64,000 nucleotides of DNA from Polytrichum commune (taxonomy: Eukaryota > Streptophyta > Polytrichopsida > Polytrichales > Polytrichaceae): assembly GCA_950295325.1 (NCBI GenBank), contig OX485804.1:66874033-66938032 (forward strand). Reading direction: 5' to 3'. Position numbers and translations under genes: made by a program. Below are positions 1-12,659 of the stretch, in pieces. Numbering within the stretch: the stretch's first letter is position 1; every line of letters begins with the position of its first letter. The notes beneath the pieces were generated by a model. The model was given only the letters and a program-made list of their open reading frames with translations, ran no database searches and was not told the origin of the DNA.

Positions 1-3000
1 TCGTCTCCGCCCAGGTCGAGAGTGTCCATGCGGACATCCTCCATCTCCGCGGATGGATGTCATCCCAGGTCAGGGCTCTCAACGTCCATTCCTTGGACAG
101 CTGCCGCGTCATTGGGGCTCCCCTGCGTTTCCTCCACAATGACCATGTTAGTGTGTTGCGCAGATTCATCGCCCTGCCTATCCACTACCCTCGGGTCGAC
201 TGTCAAAGAGGCGGTGTCAGTGACTGAGGCCAGTCCTACCCTTGGAGGGGGGGGAGTTAGGACTGCCGGACCTGAGGATTCACGAACGCGCGTTCGTAAA
301 TCTTCGTCCTCGTGTATGGCAGCCCTTATCGCATCGTGGGAGTTGGCGGGGGTGGCAGTCAATTCAGGGGGCGGAGGACTCCCAGCTGGCGTTGGGTGTG
401 GTGCTGGTGGGTGCGAAGGTCCTCCGGGGAACAGGCCTGGAGGGGGGGAATGGGAGGGGTATCCTCCGGGGAAGGGGTAAGGCTGTTGTGCTGGCGCCGA
501 GAAGCTCTGCATATTTCTGAGCATCTCAAATATGGCGTCCGTCTTTGCTGCGGACTCCCGCAGCGCCTCCTGCATGCGGGCCATATTTCTTGCACTCTCC
601 TCTGCTGCAGCCGCCATTTCCTCCTTCATTTTTTGCTCTAGCTTGGCATTCAGCTCGGCAACGGTCAGCGCCTCCTCCTTCACCCGCTTGTTCTTGTCGT
701 AATCGACCCCCAGCTCCGTCATGATGTCCATGTCCCCCTCGTCTTCGTCCGACACCTCGATGATTGCTCCCTCAGGCAACTCCACGTACGGCGTCTTCTT
801 CATCCTCCTCCTTGTGTTCCGGAAGAGGTCCAAGGATGGACGCGAGCGTTGGTCGAGGAGGTCGAGGGTCTCCATCCTCGGAACGACGACGGGCCTTGGA
901 GACACTGACGTCGAACAGCCGCCAGGCGTGCCTAAGGCTTCCGCACCCGACACTCTAGCGGGGAGGACATCCTGGGTTGTCCCAGCCGAGGATCCTGTAT
1001 AGCCCCCCGGTGTCCCTTGGGGGTCAGAAGGGTGACCCGCTGGCGCCAACATCCGTAAAGGAGTGATGTTGAACGACTGCAAGATGGCGTCCACGTCCAC
1101 GGAGGGGGCGGGCTCGTCATCGTCTGTCTCCATGCCCGGCATGCCCTCGTCGACGGGCATGCTGAAGTCCTCCCTGGGGACACACATGTCATCGAGGTCC
1201 ATTGTGGACGCTTTCACCCTGTGGACCTGGTATTCATCCTCGTCTTGGGCATCAACGTAGTTATTGACGACCAATCCCAACATCTGTACCAACGATTCCA
1301 AACATGTCAGCATATACGAACGTGCGTTCATAAACATCAACATTGAGACAAGGCCAGATCAACGCAAAGGGGAAAATGCCACAACTATTATAACATTTGA
1401 ATCAATGAAATTTACGAACGCGCGTTCGTAAATCTAAGAATGATAGCTTACCATGGCCGTGTACATGAACTTGCTGCCTCCAAAGACGTTGTATACCGTC
1501 TCTCCAGCGATTGCCAAGCTCTGCAACACTGACACGTAGAACTCCAACCTGAGCTCCAGCGCGGGGAAAACCGTGTACAGTGTCTCCTGCAGCAGTTCCT
1601 TGGGAGGGGGTGAGGGATGTTGTATATCTTCTTGAAAGTACTGTTCGCCTTCACAGGCGCTCTCCCATTTCTGAGAGCATTGTACGTTAAGAAGATCAAG
1701 CTGACAGCTCCCACCTGCTTGTTGCCCCTGGCCTCGTTGATGGCCACGATCCCTTCCGTTTTTGCGGGCACGTAGGTGCTGTGGTAGATGCTGTATTCAA
1801 ATTTGATGGTATTTTCGTACAGCTCCGTCACAATGGATAGCTTCTCCTGTTCCACTATCCAAAGTCATACGTGAGGCTCCCTCATGTCAAGCGATCTGTA
1901 GTCTTGAAACTTTGCCATGAAAGGGTTGTAGAAGGGAAAATCCTTTGCCCCTTGCCTCGTACCTCCTGGGATCCCCCTGAAATCAATGAGGGCAAATGGG
2001 CAACCCCTGCGGTCCTCCCTCACCTCGGCCTTACTGATGGTGCCGTCCCACTTAGAAAAAGTGGTCCTCTCCAGCCCGGTGGTTACCAAACAAAATCTGG
2101 CCACTCCCTCGAATGTGGCCCTCCGCTTCCTCTCCAAAAAAATTATATACAACTCCACCTCCTGGGGATCTGTCTCTGCTTTCTTGGTCCGCTTGTTCCC
2201 CTTCAGCTTCAAGACGGAGGCGTGTTCCTTAACTAGCCTACGCATGGAAGAGCCGTTGATGTTGTACCCGACCTTGAACTCCTTCCATCCAGCCCAGTTG
2301 ATGTCCCTGTCGGCCTGGAAGAGTTTGTACTCCGGGACGAGTGCGCCCAACTCCCTCATTGCATTGGTCTTCAACTTGCGATGTTCGCACCACTTCTTGA
2401 TGGAGTACGTTCCGGGCCTGTGCTTTGGCCTCTTCAAAAATATCTTCGGGTAGGGGATTGTTCTCCCGACGGTGTTCCCAAGAGCATGCACTGCACATCT
2501 TTGCAATTCCGACTCCGTCAACCCCTGAAGCGGTCTAAAAAATTCCCTCAGCAACGGAGGGGCTTCCCCAGTCTTCTCCTTGCTATATTTTTCTTCAGTG
2601 TCGGGGTTGACGAGATCCCCCGCACTGTGAGCATCAAAAAATTGGGTCCACAAATCCCAGGTGTCTCTGTTGCAACAAATAAGACGGAGCTCACCCTTCA
2701 GCTCGAGCACCGACTTCGTTGAAGTGGACTTCATGTCGATGGAAGAGAATTTGTCAACCATCGCATCGCAAAACGCCTGCATTAGAAAGGAATGTCAGCG
2801 GGCAATCAAATACGAACGCACGTTCGTAAATAAAATGATCAGGAATGTTGTAAAGGAACCTGAGAATTACGAACGCTCGTTCGTAAACTTACCTTCCATT
2901 GTGGAGACTGGTTTTTCGCATTCTCCCTCTCCTTTGGTGGGCACTTGTGTGCCACCCACACGTCTCTCGCAGCCACTATGTTTGCTGCCCATGATGCCTC

Positions 3001-3960
3001 AAACGCCTTGATCTTATTCCCGGAATTTAAAAATGTTGAAATTTTCCGGAGTTTGTCCCAGTCGTCTGACCACACCAGGAACGCCTTCCAGTAGCGCAGG
3101 TCCCCCTTTAGCTCATGCTGGAAGTTATCATCCTTGAGGATGATCTGCGATGCCTCCAAGCTGTGCTGTCCATCAATAATCCAGAACTCCCCGTTCTGGA
3201 TTCTTGCCTAATCTTTCTCCGTGGGACGGGAAGTGAAACCCTTTGGCATAACGCACACAGTTTGCCTATCCCACTTCACGTTATTCATCAGGTTGTTGAT
3301 TTGCCACTTCACACCTCCGCTTTCACGTGACCTCACCACCCACTTGTTGGGGGATTTCTCGCATTTGAAGTAGTCCACGTTGAAGGTAAAGTGCCGTCCC
3401 ATGGGCCAGCAATCCTTCGAGTAATTGTTGAAGTCGCGAAGGATACGAGTCGCCTTTGCCGCATCAGGGTTTTCCCCCTTCTTCAAAGGAGTCTGCATGA
3501 CAGGCGGCGAGTTGACCTCAGTTGTCTCCGTGACACCAGACTTCTCCATATCGTCCCGAGTTCTTTTGGATGGCGTGGAGTGTCTGCTTGGCCCTTCTGA
3601 CAATCTGCTAGCTGAAGGCACTGGCCGCGGCGCACTTCTAGAACCTCCTGCTCCGGATGCAGTAGGTTTTTTAGGACTCTTCTTCTTGTTGTTGGCCTCC
3701 ACGACGGCACTGTTATACTTGGACATATTAAGGGCCAGTGCTGTCAGCTTCCTGGCTGTCCAATGCTGGCTGAGGCTGTACTTCGTGAAAAGGTTCACGA
3801 GGTCGAAATGCTTGGCATCCTCTACAACATTATTCTGTGCGTATGTATGGGAGAAAGGGTGCCTCCTGAAGTCCAGCAGGAGGTTGATGTGGTCTTTTTT
3901 GTTTTTCAAGTCCAAGATAACAAAATCACCCTGTGCCTCTATGGACTCTATCTCCGGGAA
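1..3960. mobile_element. Element alpha (CACTA-like), left segment
   Basis: Part of a CACTA-like two-gene element interrupted by delta1. This segment holds most of its ParB-methylase-like gene and palindromes of the ACGAACGCGCGTTCGT family at about 279-301, 1314-1336, 1411-1433, 2811-2833 and 2868-2890. The remainder, with the matching N-terminal exon, the same palindromes and the partner DUF7869 gene, resumes at 33077 and ends at 42396. The outer left end lies before the window. The assignment rests on reading-frame continuity across the insertion, homology to gene B, and the shared palindrome. Confidence 0.7.
60..3960 (-). pseudogene. ParB-like/degenerate methyltransferase gene of alpha (gene A), main part
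   Basis: Minus-strand gene, exons about 3960-2893, 2776-1452 and 1283-60, with GT-AG introns. Its first coding exon is at 33077-33240, cut off by the delta1 insertion. Order: S/P/K-rich linker; ParB/Srx-like region with WIIDGQHS (about 3140-3190), followed by a conserved YWKAFLVWSDD stretch; a middle region with LIDFRGIPG, where a methylase motif IV would be; NVFGGSK, a degraded motif I; then an acidic and coiled-coil, proline-rich tail. Gene B is homologous throughout. It is broken: in-frame TAG at 3208-3210 and TGA at 1865-1867 (both opposite Trp in B) and a frameshift near 1610-1650. One palindrome lies inside the last exon and encodes LRTRVR; the others are intronic. Role is inferred: an element-encoded DNA-binding accessory protein, probably not a catalytic methylase. 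Confidence 0.65.
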
Positions 3961-3995
3961 AAGCTATTTTGCGAGTGGTGAGCGGTGAGCGGTAA
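3961..3995 (+). repeat. Left terminal inverted repeat of delta1
   Basis: AAGCTATTTTGCGA followed by tandem GGTGAGC units and ending GCGGTAAG. It is the inverse of 33042-33076 and matches 52698-52745. Gene A coding sequence stops at its outer edge. I could not find an identical flanking target duplication; the flanks read GGGAA on the left and CGTCC on the right. Confidence 0.7.
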
Positions 3996-5091
3996 GTTTT
4001 CTAGAATATTGAAATTTTGTGTGGTGGAACATGCCCTATGACCGCGGTGTAGAGCTAACTTTTGAAATATTTATTGACAAATTTATTGACAAAAAGAACC
4101 TATAACCGTGGTTGAGGAACCTATACTGTATTTGCTTGCACCTTCTCTTATAAGGTTTGTAGGTTGGGAATGGGTCTCGGATGGTTACAGGTTGTCATTT
4201 GAGGTGGATTAGGTCCCACTGGGAGAAGGCCTCGGACCCGAGGCCTCATGGCTTGAGCCCCTAAATTCTGATTGTGTTTAAAGTTGGTGGTTTCAGGGTG
4301 GGTCTCGGCATTTCAAGTGGAGGGGCTACTTTGCAGAAGGCTTCGGATCCGAGGTCTGTTGGCCTTGGGGTATGCTGTTTGATTTGAGGTCAAATTTATG
4401 GTTTCAGATTGAATGTAGGCATGCCATGTTTGGGTTTCATGTTTAGCTACATTCAACCTGACTCCATAAATTTGACATCAAATCATTGGTTTAAGGTTGA
4501 GTCTCGGCATGCCAAGTGGTTCAGATTTCATGTGGGAGTGGCCACTTTGGATATGGCCTCGGATTTCTTGGGGTTTGATGTTTGATTTGAACATTAAACA
4601 TAGGATGATGTCCATATTTTATGCACAAGCATTTTTTGGGTTATTGCATTCTTCTTCCATTCTATCTTCTCATTTTTTTATTCTTCCATTCTTCTTCCAG
4701 TCTATCTTCTCATTTTTTGTAATTCTAAAAAACGTATTGATATTCTATACTTATCATCTTTAATTTTTTGATTTAGTTTTTCGGTTTAGTTTTCCTTAGT
4801 CTTTGTTTCATGTTTTGATCTATATTTTTACAACTACATTTCTTTATCTTGTTTGGGTTTTGTTTTGAATTTTGTTACATGGATGATGCTATGGTGGATA
4901 ATGAGGTAGTTTACCTCTATGTCTTATTGAATAATAGAGTGCAAGGAGGGTTTAGGGTAAGAGTGTAAGAAGGCATTACAAAACATAATTCACTGTCTAA
5001 GGAAAACCATGAAGATTACCGCACTAAACGGACAATTAACAATCAAATGCAAAAATATATTATTATGCAAGCAATAAGACACAAAATTCTA
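3996..5091. other. Delta1 left subterminal region with hairpin and palindrome
   Basis: No gene. It holds two CCTATRACCGYGG motifs (about 4037 and 4096), a near-perfect palindrome AGGCCTCGGACCCGAGGCCT (about 4226-4246, related to the delta1 core CTCGG..CCGAG), a degenerate copy near 4345, and a long imperfect inverted repeat. The arms of the inverted repeat are 4381-4417 and 4448-4484 (GATTTGAGGTCAAATTTATG against its near complement), with a loop of about 30 nt. Position next to the terminus suggests transposase or accessory-protein sites, which is inference. Confidence 0.5.
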
Positions 5092-6835
5092 CTAAGACAT
5101 ATAATCGAAATCACAATTATCAGATAATGCTATAGAGACTTTAGAATCTATACTATCTGCATCTGAAGATCCTTCATCCTCAGACTCAACAACTTCTAAA
5201 TCAACATACTCTATACCGCTTAGCATCAACTCCTTAGGTCTAAATGTACGATATGAACCTTCCGCTAATTCATTGGCAACGTCATTTGCGTATGAAGGGA
5301 GCCGCCATGACTTTGGAGGGCTTGGATAGAACTTAGGGTCACAAAAAAAAGGGCGGTGACTAGGGTATCTCAAATTACCGCTTCTGCAAATGCAAATGGC
5401 AACATGGTCATAAAACCGCCTCATATGAAAGCAAATAAGAAAATATATCACTAGTAGTAGAAATAGTAGCTATACTCACTTACTAAACCTTGATTTCTTC
5501 ACGATCTTCTGAACAACAATGATTTCGCTATCTGGATCCTCTGACATGACAACGTCTCTTGATTTCACTTCTATGGCCGAAGCATATCGAATTAGAGGAG
5601 CGATCAAGGCTTCAAAAATTGCCTTGTCAGCCTCTAATGCCGCAATGTGACGGTTCACATTGCGGCACGCATGAATAGAAACTCCTGCAAAATAAGAAAA
5701 CAATGAAGTTCAGTTCTCAAACAACATAAAAATTAATTAACATGAAATGGGCAACGGTTATTTACTTAAACATGAAGAGATGTACAACGTACCCGTAGCT
5801 GTAGAGCAGTCTAGAACAATATCCCCGGGTGAAGAACATGCCTGAATGAGCATCTGTATAAGGGCGAGGGATTTTTCGCGAGGACCACACCAAGGGGTAG
5901 ATCCATCCATTAACTGATCCTCCCTTGACACCAAGTTCTGGAGGATGTCATCCCGTGCCACATCAACCCCGTGACGGTCTAGTGCAGGGATGTGTTGAAA
6001 GCAAAATCTTGAAGCACGCACCTCCGGAATGCTCCTCACAACTAAAGTTATTCCAAACCTCATGGTCTGCAGATTACAAAAACAGTTAATAACTTTACTT
6101 ACGAAATAAGATAAAAATCATTAAGCACATTCTAGCAAATGAAATGGAAGATTAATTCCACAAGATTTATAACATAAGATACAGCTATCAATCAAATTGG
6201 CAATAAGTCATATCATAAAATAGACTCATAGTCAAGACTGGATTAATTGGGGACGTCAGGTGAAGCTTGTTCATCCCCCACCACTCCTTGCGAACAACAA
6301 ATCCATACGTGGAACAGTACCCAAGAATGATTGACTTTGTAGACATTCGAAAAGGATGGAACAAAATTATCGCCCCATCGTCTTGGAGGTGATGATCTGC
6401 GAAATCAAAGATTGTTTGAAACCAATCCTCAGGTTCTATGTTCCAGGCGGGAATAGACGAAGGTGGATTCGAAATTCCTGGAACAGGAAGGCCCTCTGGA
6501 AGATCTGCAAGAATCAAGTCCACACAGGGTACTTCCGCAGCAGATCCCTTGTAGCGTCGGCCTTTGTCACTTGAGTGCTGGGCATGAAAATAAATTTATC
6601 AAAACTCTGACAAGAAAATCAAAGAATGCACACATTCTAACTTGACACCGTTCTGAATTAATGTGAATCAATTAATTGACTTTGAGATCAAATATTTGAG
6701 AAGGAGCTGTGTATGTAATGAAATCGCATATAACATACAAAAACATATAGAAGTCAACGACTTAAGCAAGTGCTGAAGTTTTCATACAATGAAAATTAAC
6801 AAAGAAATGCGTTGGATGTCATTGTAATTTCCAAA

Positions 6836-9829
6836 TGGCAATGACATTAGTGGATGTCAATTTCAGATTCCATTCAACCAACTATTAAACTCAGCCTAAA
6901 CATACTAACCTCATTTCAGAATACATTCAACCCACTGATTCACTCAACCTAAGCATAACTAACCTCATTCAGATCATATTCAACCCACTAATACACTCAA
7001 CCTAAGCATAACTAACCTCATTTCAGATAATATTCAACCCTCTAATACAGTCAACCTACACCTAACTAGCCTCATTTCAGAAAACAATCAATTTCAGATT
7101 TGACTCAACCTACTTAACTATCTGCCCCAATATGGTTGTCTCGGTCCCGAGACACCTATTTGCATGACTAGAACTCAATTTCAGATTCCATTCAACCAAC
7201 TATTAAACTCACCCTAAACATGCTAACTTCATTTCAGAATACGTTCAAGCCACTACTACACTCAACCTAAGCATAACTAACCTCATTTCAGATCATATTC
7301 AACCCACAAGTACACTCAGCCTACACCCTAACTAGCCTCATTTCAGAAAACATTCAAGTTCAGATTTGACTCAACCTACTTAACTATCTGCCCCAATATG
7401 GTTGTCTCGGTCCCGAGACACCTATTTGCATGACTAGAACTCAATTTCAGATTCCATTCAACCAACTATTAAATTTCAGACTTCACATACTAACCTCATT
7501 TCAGAATATATTCAACCCATTAATTCACTCAACCTAAACAATACTAACCTCATTTCATAATAAATTCAACCCAATAATGAACTCAACCTAAGCATAACTA
7601 ACCTCATTTCAGATCATATTCAACCCACTAATACACTCAGCCTACACCTAACTAGCCTCATTTCAGATAATATTCAACCCTCTAATACAGTCAGCCTACA
7701 CCTAACTAGCCTCATTTCAGAAAATAGTCAATTTCAGATTTGACTCAACCTACTTAACCATCTGCCCCAAAATGGGTGTCTCGGTTCCGAGACACCCTTC
7801 TCCATGCTAGATTTCAATTTCAGATTCCATTCAACCAACTATTAAATTTCAGACTTAACATACTAACCTCATTTCATAATATATTCAACCCATTAATTCA
7901 CTCAACCTAAACAATACTAACCTCATTCCAGAATAAATTCAACCCACTAATGACCTCAACCTAAGAATAACTAACCTCATTTCAGATCATATTCAACCCA
8001 CTAATACAGTCAACCTAAGCACAACTAACCTCATTTCAGATAATATTCAACCCGCTAATATAGTCAGCCTACACCTAATTAGCCTCATTTCAGAAAACAT
8101 TCAATTTCTGATTTGACTCAACCCACTCAACCATCTACCCAAAATGGTTGTCTCGGTCCCGAGACACCGTTTTCCATGTCTAGAATTCAATTTCAGATTA
8201 CATTCAACCCACTTTTGAAGTCAACCTGAACATAACTAACCTCATTTTAGAAGACATTCAACCCACGAATTCACTCAACCTAAACATATCTAAACTCATT
8301 TCAGAATACATTCAACCCACTAATGAACTCAACCTAAGCATAACTAACCTCATTTCAGAATGCATTCAACCCACTAATACACTCAACCTAAGCATAACTA
8401 ACCTCATTTCAGATAATATTCAACCCTCTAATACAGTCAGCCTACACCTAACTAGCCTCATTTCAGAAAACAGTCAATTTCAGATTTGACTCAACCTACT
8501 TAACAATCTGCCCCAAAATGGGTGTCTCGGTCCCGAGACACCCTTGTCCATGCTAGATCTCAATTTCAGATTCCATTCAACCAATAATAAAATTCCAGAC
8601 TTAACATACTAACCTCATTTCAGAATACATTCAACCCATTAATTCACTCAACCTAAACAATACTAACCTCATTTCAAAATAAATTCAACCCACTAATGAA
8701 CTCAACCTAAGCATAAATAACCTCATTTCAGATCATATTGAACCCAGTAATACACTCAACCTAAGCATAACTAACCTCATTTCAGATCATATTCAACCCT
8801 CTAATATAGTCAGCCTACACCCTAACTAGCCTCATTTCAGAAAACAGTCAATTTCAGATTTGACTCAACCTACTTAACAATCTGCCCCAAAATGGGTGTC
8901 TCGGTCCCGAGACATCCTTGTCCATGCTAGATCTCAATTTCAGATTCCATTCAACCAATAATAAAATTCCAGACTTAACATACTAACCTCATTTCAGAAT
9001 ACATTCAACCCATTAATTCACTCAACCTAAACAATACTAACCTCATTTCAAAATAAATTCAACCCGCTAATGAACTCAACCTAAGCATAAATAACCTCAT
9101 TTCAGATCATATTGAACCCAGTAATACACTCAACCTAAGCATAACTAACCTCATTTCAGATCATATTCAACCCTCTAATACAGTCAGCCTACACCTTAAC
9201 TAGCCTCATTTCAGAAAACATTCAATTTCATATTTGACTCAACCTACTGAACCATCTACCCCAAAATGGGTGTCTCGGTCCCGAGACACCCTTCCCCATG
9301 CTAGATTTCAATTTCAGATTCCATTCAACCAACTATTAAATTTCAGACTTAACAACCTAACCTCATTTCTAAATACATTCAACAAATTAATTCACTCAAC
9401 CTAAACAATACTAACCTCATTTCAGAATACATTCAACCCACTAATAAACTCAACCTCAGCATAACTAACCTCATGTCAGATCATATTGAACCTACTAATA
9501 CACTCAACCTAAGCAAAACTAACTTCAGTTCAAATCATATTCAACCCACTAATACAGATAGACTACACCCTAACTAGCCTTATTTAAGAAAACATTCAAT
9601 TTCAGATTTGGTTCAACCCACTGAACCATCTGCCCCAAAATGGGTCTCTCGGTCCCGAGACACCCTTCTCCATGCTAGATTTCAATTTCAGATTCCATTC
9701 AACCAACTATTAAATTTCAGACTTAACATACTAACCTCATTTCAGAATACATTCAACCCACTAATTCACTCAACTTAGGCATAACTAACCTCATTTCAGA
9801 TCATATTCAACCCACTAATAGTATGGTAC
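6836..9829. repeat. Satellite array I, inside an intron of gene C
   Basis: Tandem units, mostly about 375 bp (one about 265 bp), in the intron between the exons ending 9830 and starting 6569. Each unit has one GTGTCTCGGTCCCGAGACAC core (about 7137, 7403, 7778, 8153, 8521, 8896, 9269 and 9645) followed by several subrepeats of about 53 bp containing CTAACCTCATTTCAGA and TATTCAACCCACTAAT. Differences in unit length are whole numbers of subrepeats. The array is AT-rich, and the conserved CpGs sit in the palindromic core. Confidence 0.85.
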
Positions 9830-12659
9830 CTTAGAGATGAAGCTCTTTAACTCGTCATATAATGGACTCAAGCTGCCCGTGTCGCCACCAAGGACTTGCT
9901 CTAGTGAGAAGTTTTTAATCCACTCCCCAACTTGGCCATCATTCTCCTCAACCGATGTGAAAATAGGGATTCCTTGGCTTAACTGCTCATAGGAGGAATC
10001 GCGTTTGGTTCCTCTAGACTGAATTGGAGCATGAGAACCAGAGTCATATGTAGGACTAGGCGCAGGTGGGCTCTTACATTCTGGCTCTGGAGGGGGGTTC
10101 ATCTTTTTCTTCCCCCTCTTGTTAGTCTTCTCCAGAGAGTTGTGGAGTTTTGCCATCTCTTTCTGGGCCGCTTTCTCCTCAGCTTCCTTCACCTTAAGCG
10201 CTTTCTTCCTATCTTCTTCTAGACGTCGCAAGAGGGCCTTTGCCCTCTCGTGCTCGTCTTCAATGCCCTGTAAATCAACCATCTCAACACCAGACTCTCC
10301 AACTGCATCCCTGGACTTCCTAAGTTCAGTTTCAAAGGAGGGAGTGAAACTAGGAGCACAGTCGAGGTACCATCCACCTCCTGTGAGATGCGAAGTAGAC
10401 CACGTCCGCTGCTGATTTGCTGAGAACATGCACGTTGAGTTCAACCTGTCAAGCCATGTAGAGAGAAATATTGGGAGATCTTCTTTTGTTATTGCTCCTT
10501 TTGCAAGGAGCTCGTACTTGAAATACCTGCGGGTTAAAAAAAACCTCATCGTTATATACATTGCAATCAAAATACATGTCATGTGAACAACCAAATCAAT
10601 ATGACAATATAAGATTTCTAGTTGGAGAAGGATAAATCTTACCGAAAGAGTACTCTTCTCACAATCAAGTCAGTTCCGTTGAAGCCCTCAAATTCGTGAG
10701 TTTTGTTAAAAGCCTCCTGCCCTCGGAAGAAGGTGGGAAACGCATTGTCCCATAATTTCATTCTACAGTCCTCGATGTATGCAGCCAAGGTCAAGGGCTC
10801 GCTGGGTATATCAAAGTTGATAGCCAGTCTATCTTGGCGCAGAGTGTCTTCAAAGATAATGGTAGCCTGATCGGATATCTGTAGAAACATAGTGAGCAAG
10901 GCCGAGAACAAGAATCAGAACAAAACCGATTCATATATTGAAATAAGCGTGAGGCAGACCTAGAGAAAGGCCGAAGTAATGGAAGTGCTCAAATAAGGTC
11001 AAACGGAACTAAAGGGTAGACAAGGGGTTATGTACTCACTCCTTCCCAAAAACATGCCTTGGATAGGAATGCCTGCAATTTCTCCTCGTTGGTGGGCTTG
11101 GTTGGCAGTTTGCGGGCCTCACGGGTTGATGCAGAGGAATTGAAGTATTCCAACCATTTGATTTTACAAGCGGGTGATGCTTTTGCAGTAGCGATCAACT
11201 GCAATTTCTCTAAGTTGAGCTCCGGTGCAATTGAGTTAAGAGTATAGTGACGCGCAATCTGTGAACCATGGGGAAATATATTGGAATCATGGAGTTTAAT
11301 GAATTACTTGGACAATGAAAAATGGGCATTGAAGTAGTGGACATACCTCCCGAAGCCATGCATCTGTCAAATCTGGGTTTGCCACACAAACTAGTTTTGA
11401 CATTTTCTTATGAAGTGCCTCGGCTTTCTTTGAAGCAGCGACCTTCATGGCGGCTGCTTTTTCAGCAGCAGAAACCTCTCCATCCGTTTGCTCAACAAGT
11501 TGACGAACACCCTCATCTGCAGCTTGTGCCAGTTCGTGCTGCAAAGGGATTACCATAGGTAGTTTGTAGTCAAACAATAACATACTAATGTCAATTACAA
11601 TTACCAAATGTTGCAAAGGAAAAGATATAAGAGTAATCACATCATCAAGCATCAACATCAGATCATACCTGGAAGATGAAGCTTGTAAATACATGCAGAT
11701 TTAATGAATACCACGTCTTCTTCGAATGTTGAGATTTCTTGCACCTTTTAATGTCAGAGGGAGTCAAAATGTCTTGGTACTTTTCGAGCGGCATAAGTCC
11801 ATACTTCTGCACCCTAAATAGAGTGTGAACTGTGTTCGTCTTGACGTGAGAGTCTTCCGTATGTCTACAAGTAAGAATCATAGATTAAAGACAAGCACAA
11901 TATAATATATGTACATTACATAGATGAAAACCTTAGATAATGGACTTACAAAACTTACTTGTTGATATCATGCATAACTTGCATAACAACACCAATTTTT
12001 CCCTTCGTGTCAAGGAGGATGCTATCCACACAAGAATGCCAGGCCTCTTATGTTTTGTGAAGGCGTTCAATATGATTCAACCAAGCCTGCCGCCTATGGT
12101 TCCCGTCACAAACAAAGAACATCAAATTCTTAAAACTGGCTAACTCCGGAATGGACAGAAGAAAGGAGTTGAATTCTTCATTTTTTGCACTCCAAATGGG
12201 ACCCCAGGATGCCATATCTGCTTCTGTAACCTCATGTGTTTTGCCTTCTTCATCTGTTATTGTGACATAAAATACTGAGGCACCCTCTCTATACCCATGC
12301 ACAAACTCCCGCTCCAATTTAGCAAGGTCACTTGGGAGAGTTGGCCTCACCATAGGCATGGCCATCATTCTGCATAATGGAATATGGAACCTGGAGGAAC
12401 TCAGGGGTTGGACTCTCAGTCGAGAGATCGTGGCAACGGAATCAAGTTTCTGTCGGGTCCTGATATCATCTTCATCCCCTTCATATGGATCTCTATCTGG
12501 AAGCCCCTCTTCATCCTCATCCTGACCCTCTTCAGAATAGTCTAGAGAAAACAATGAAAGAGCATGAACATCCTCCATTGTGTTGTTCTCTACCTGCAAA
12601 ATACATGTATTAGTTAAGTGAGGAGACAGTAGCTTAGCCAACCACCCACCCTTTCATAA

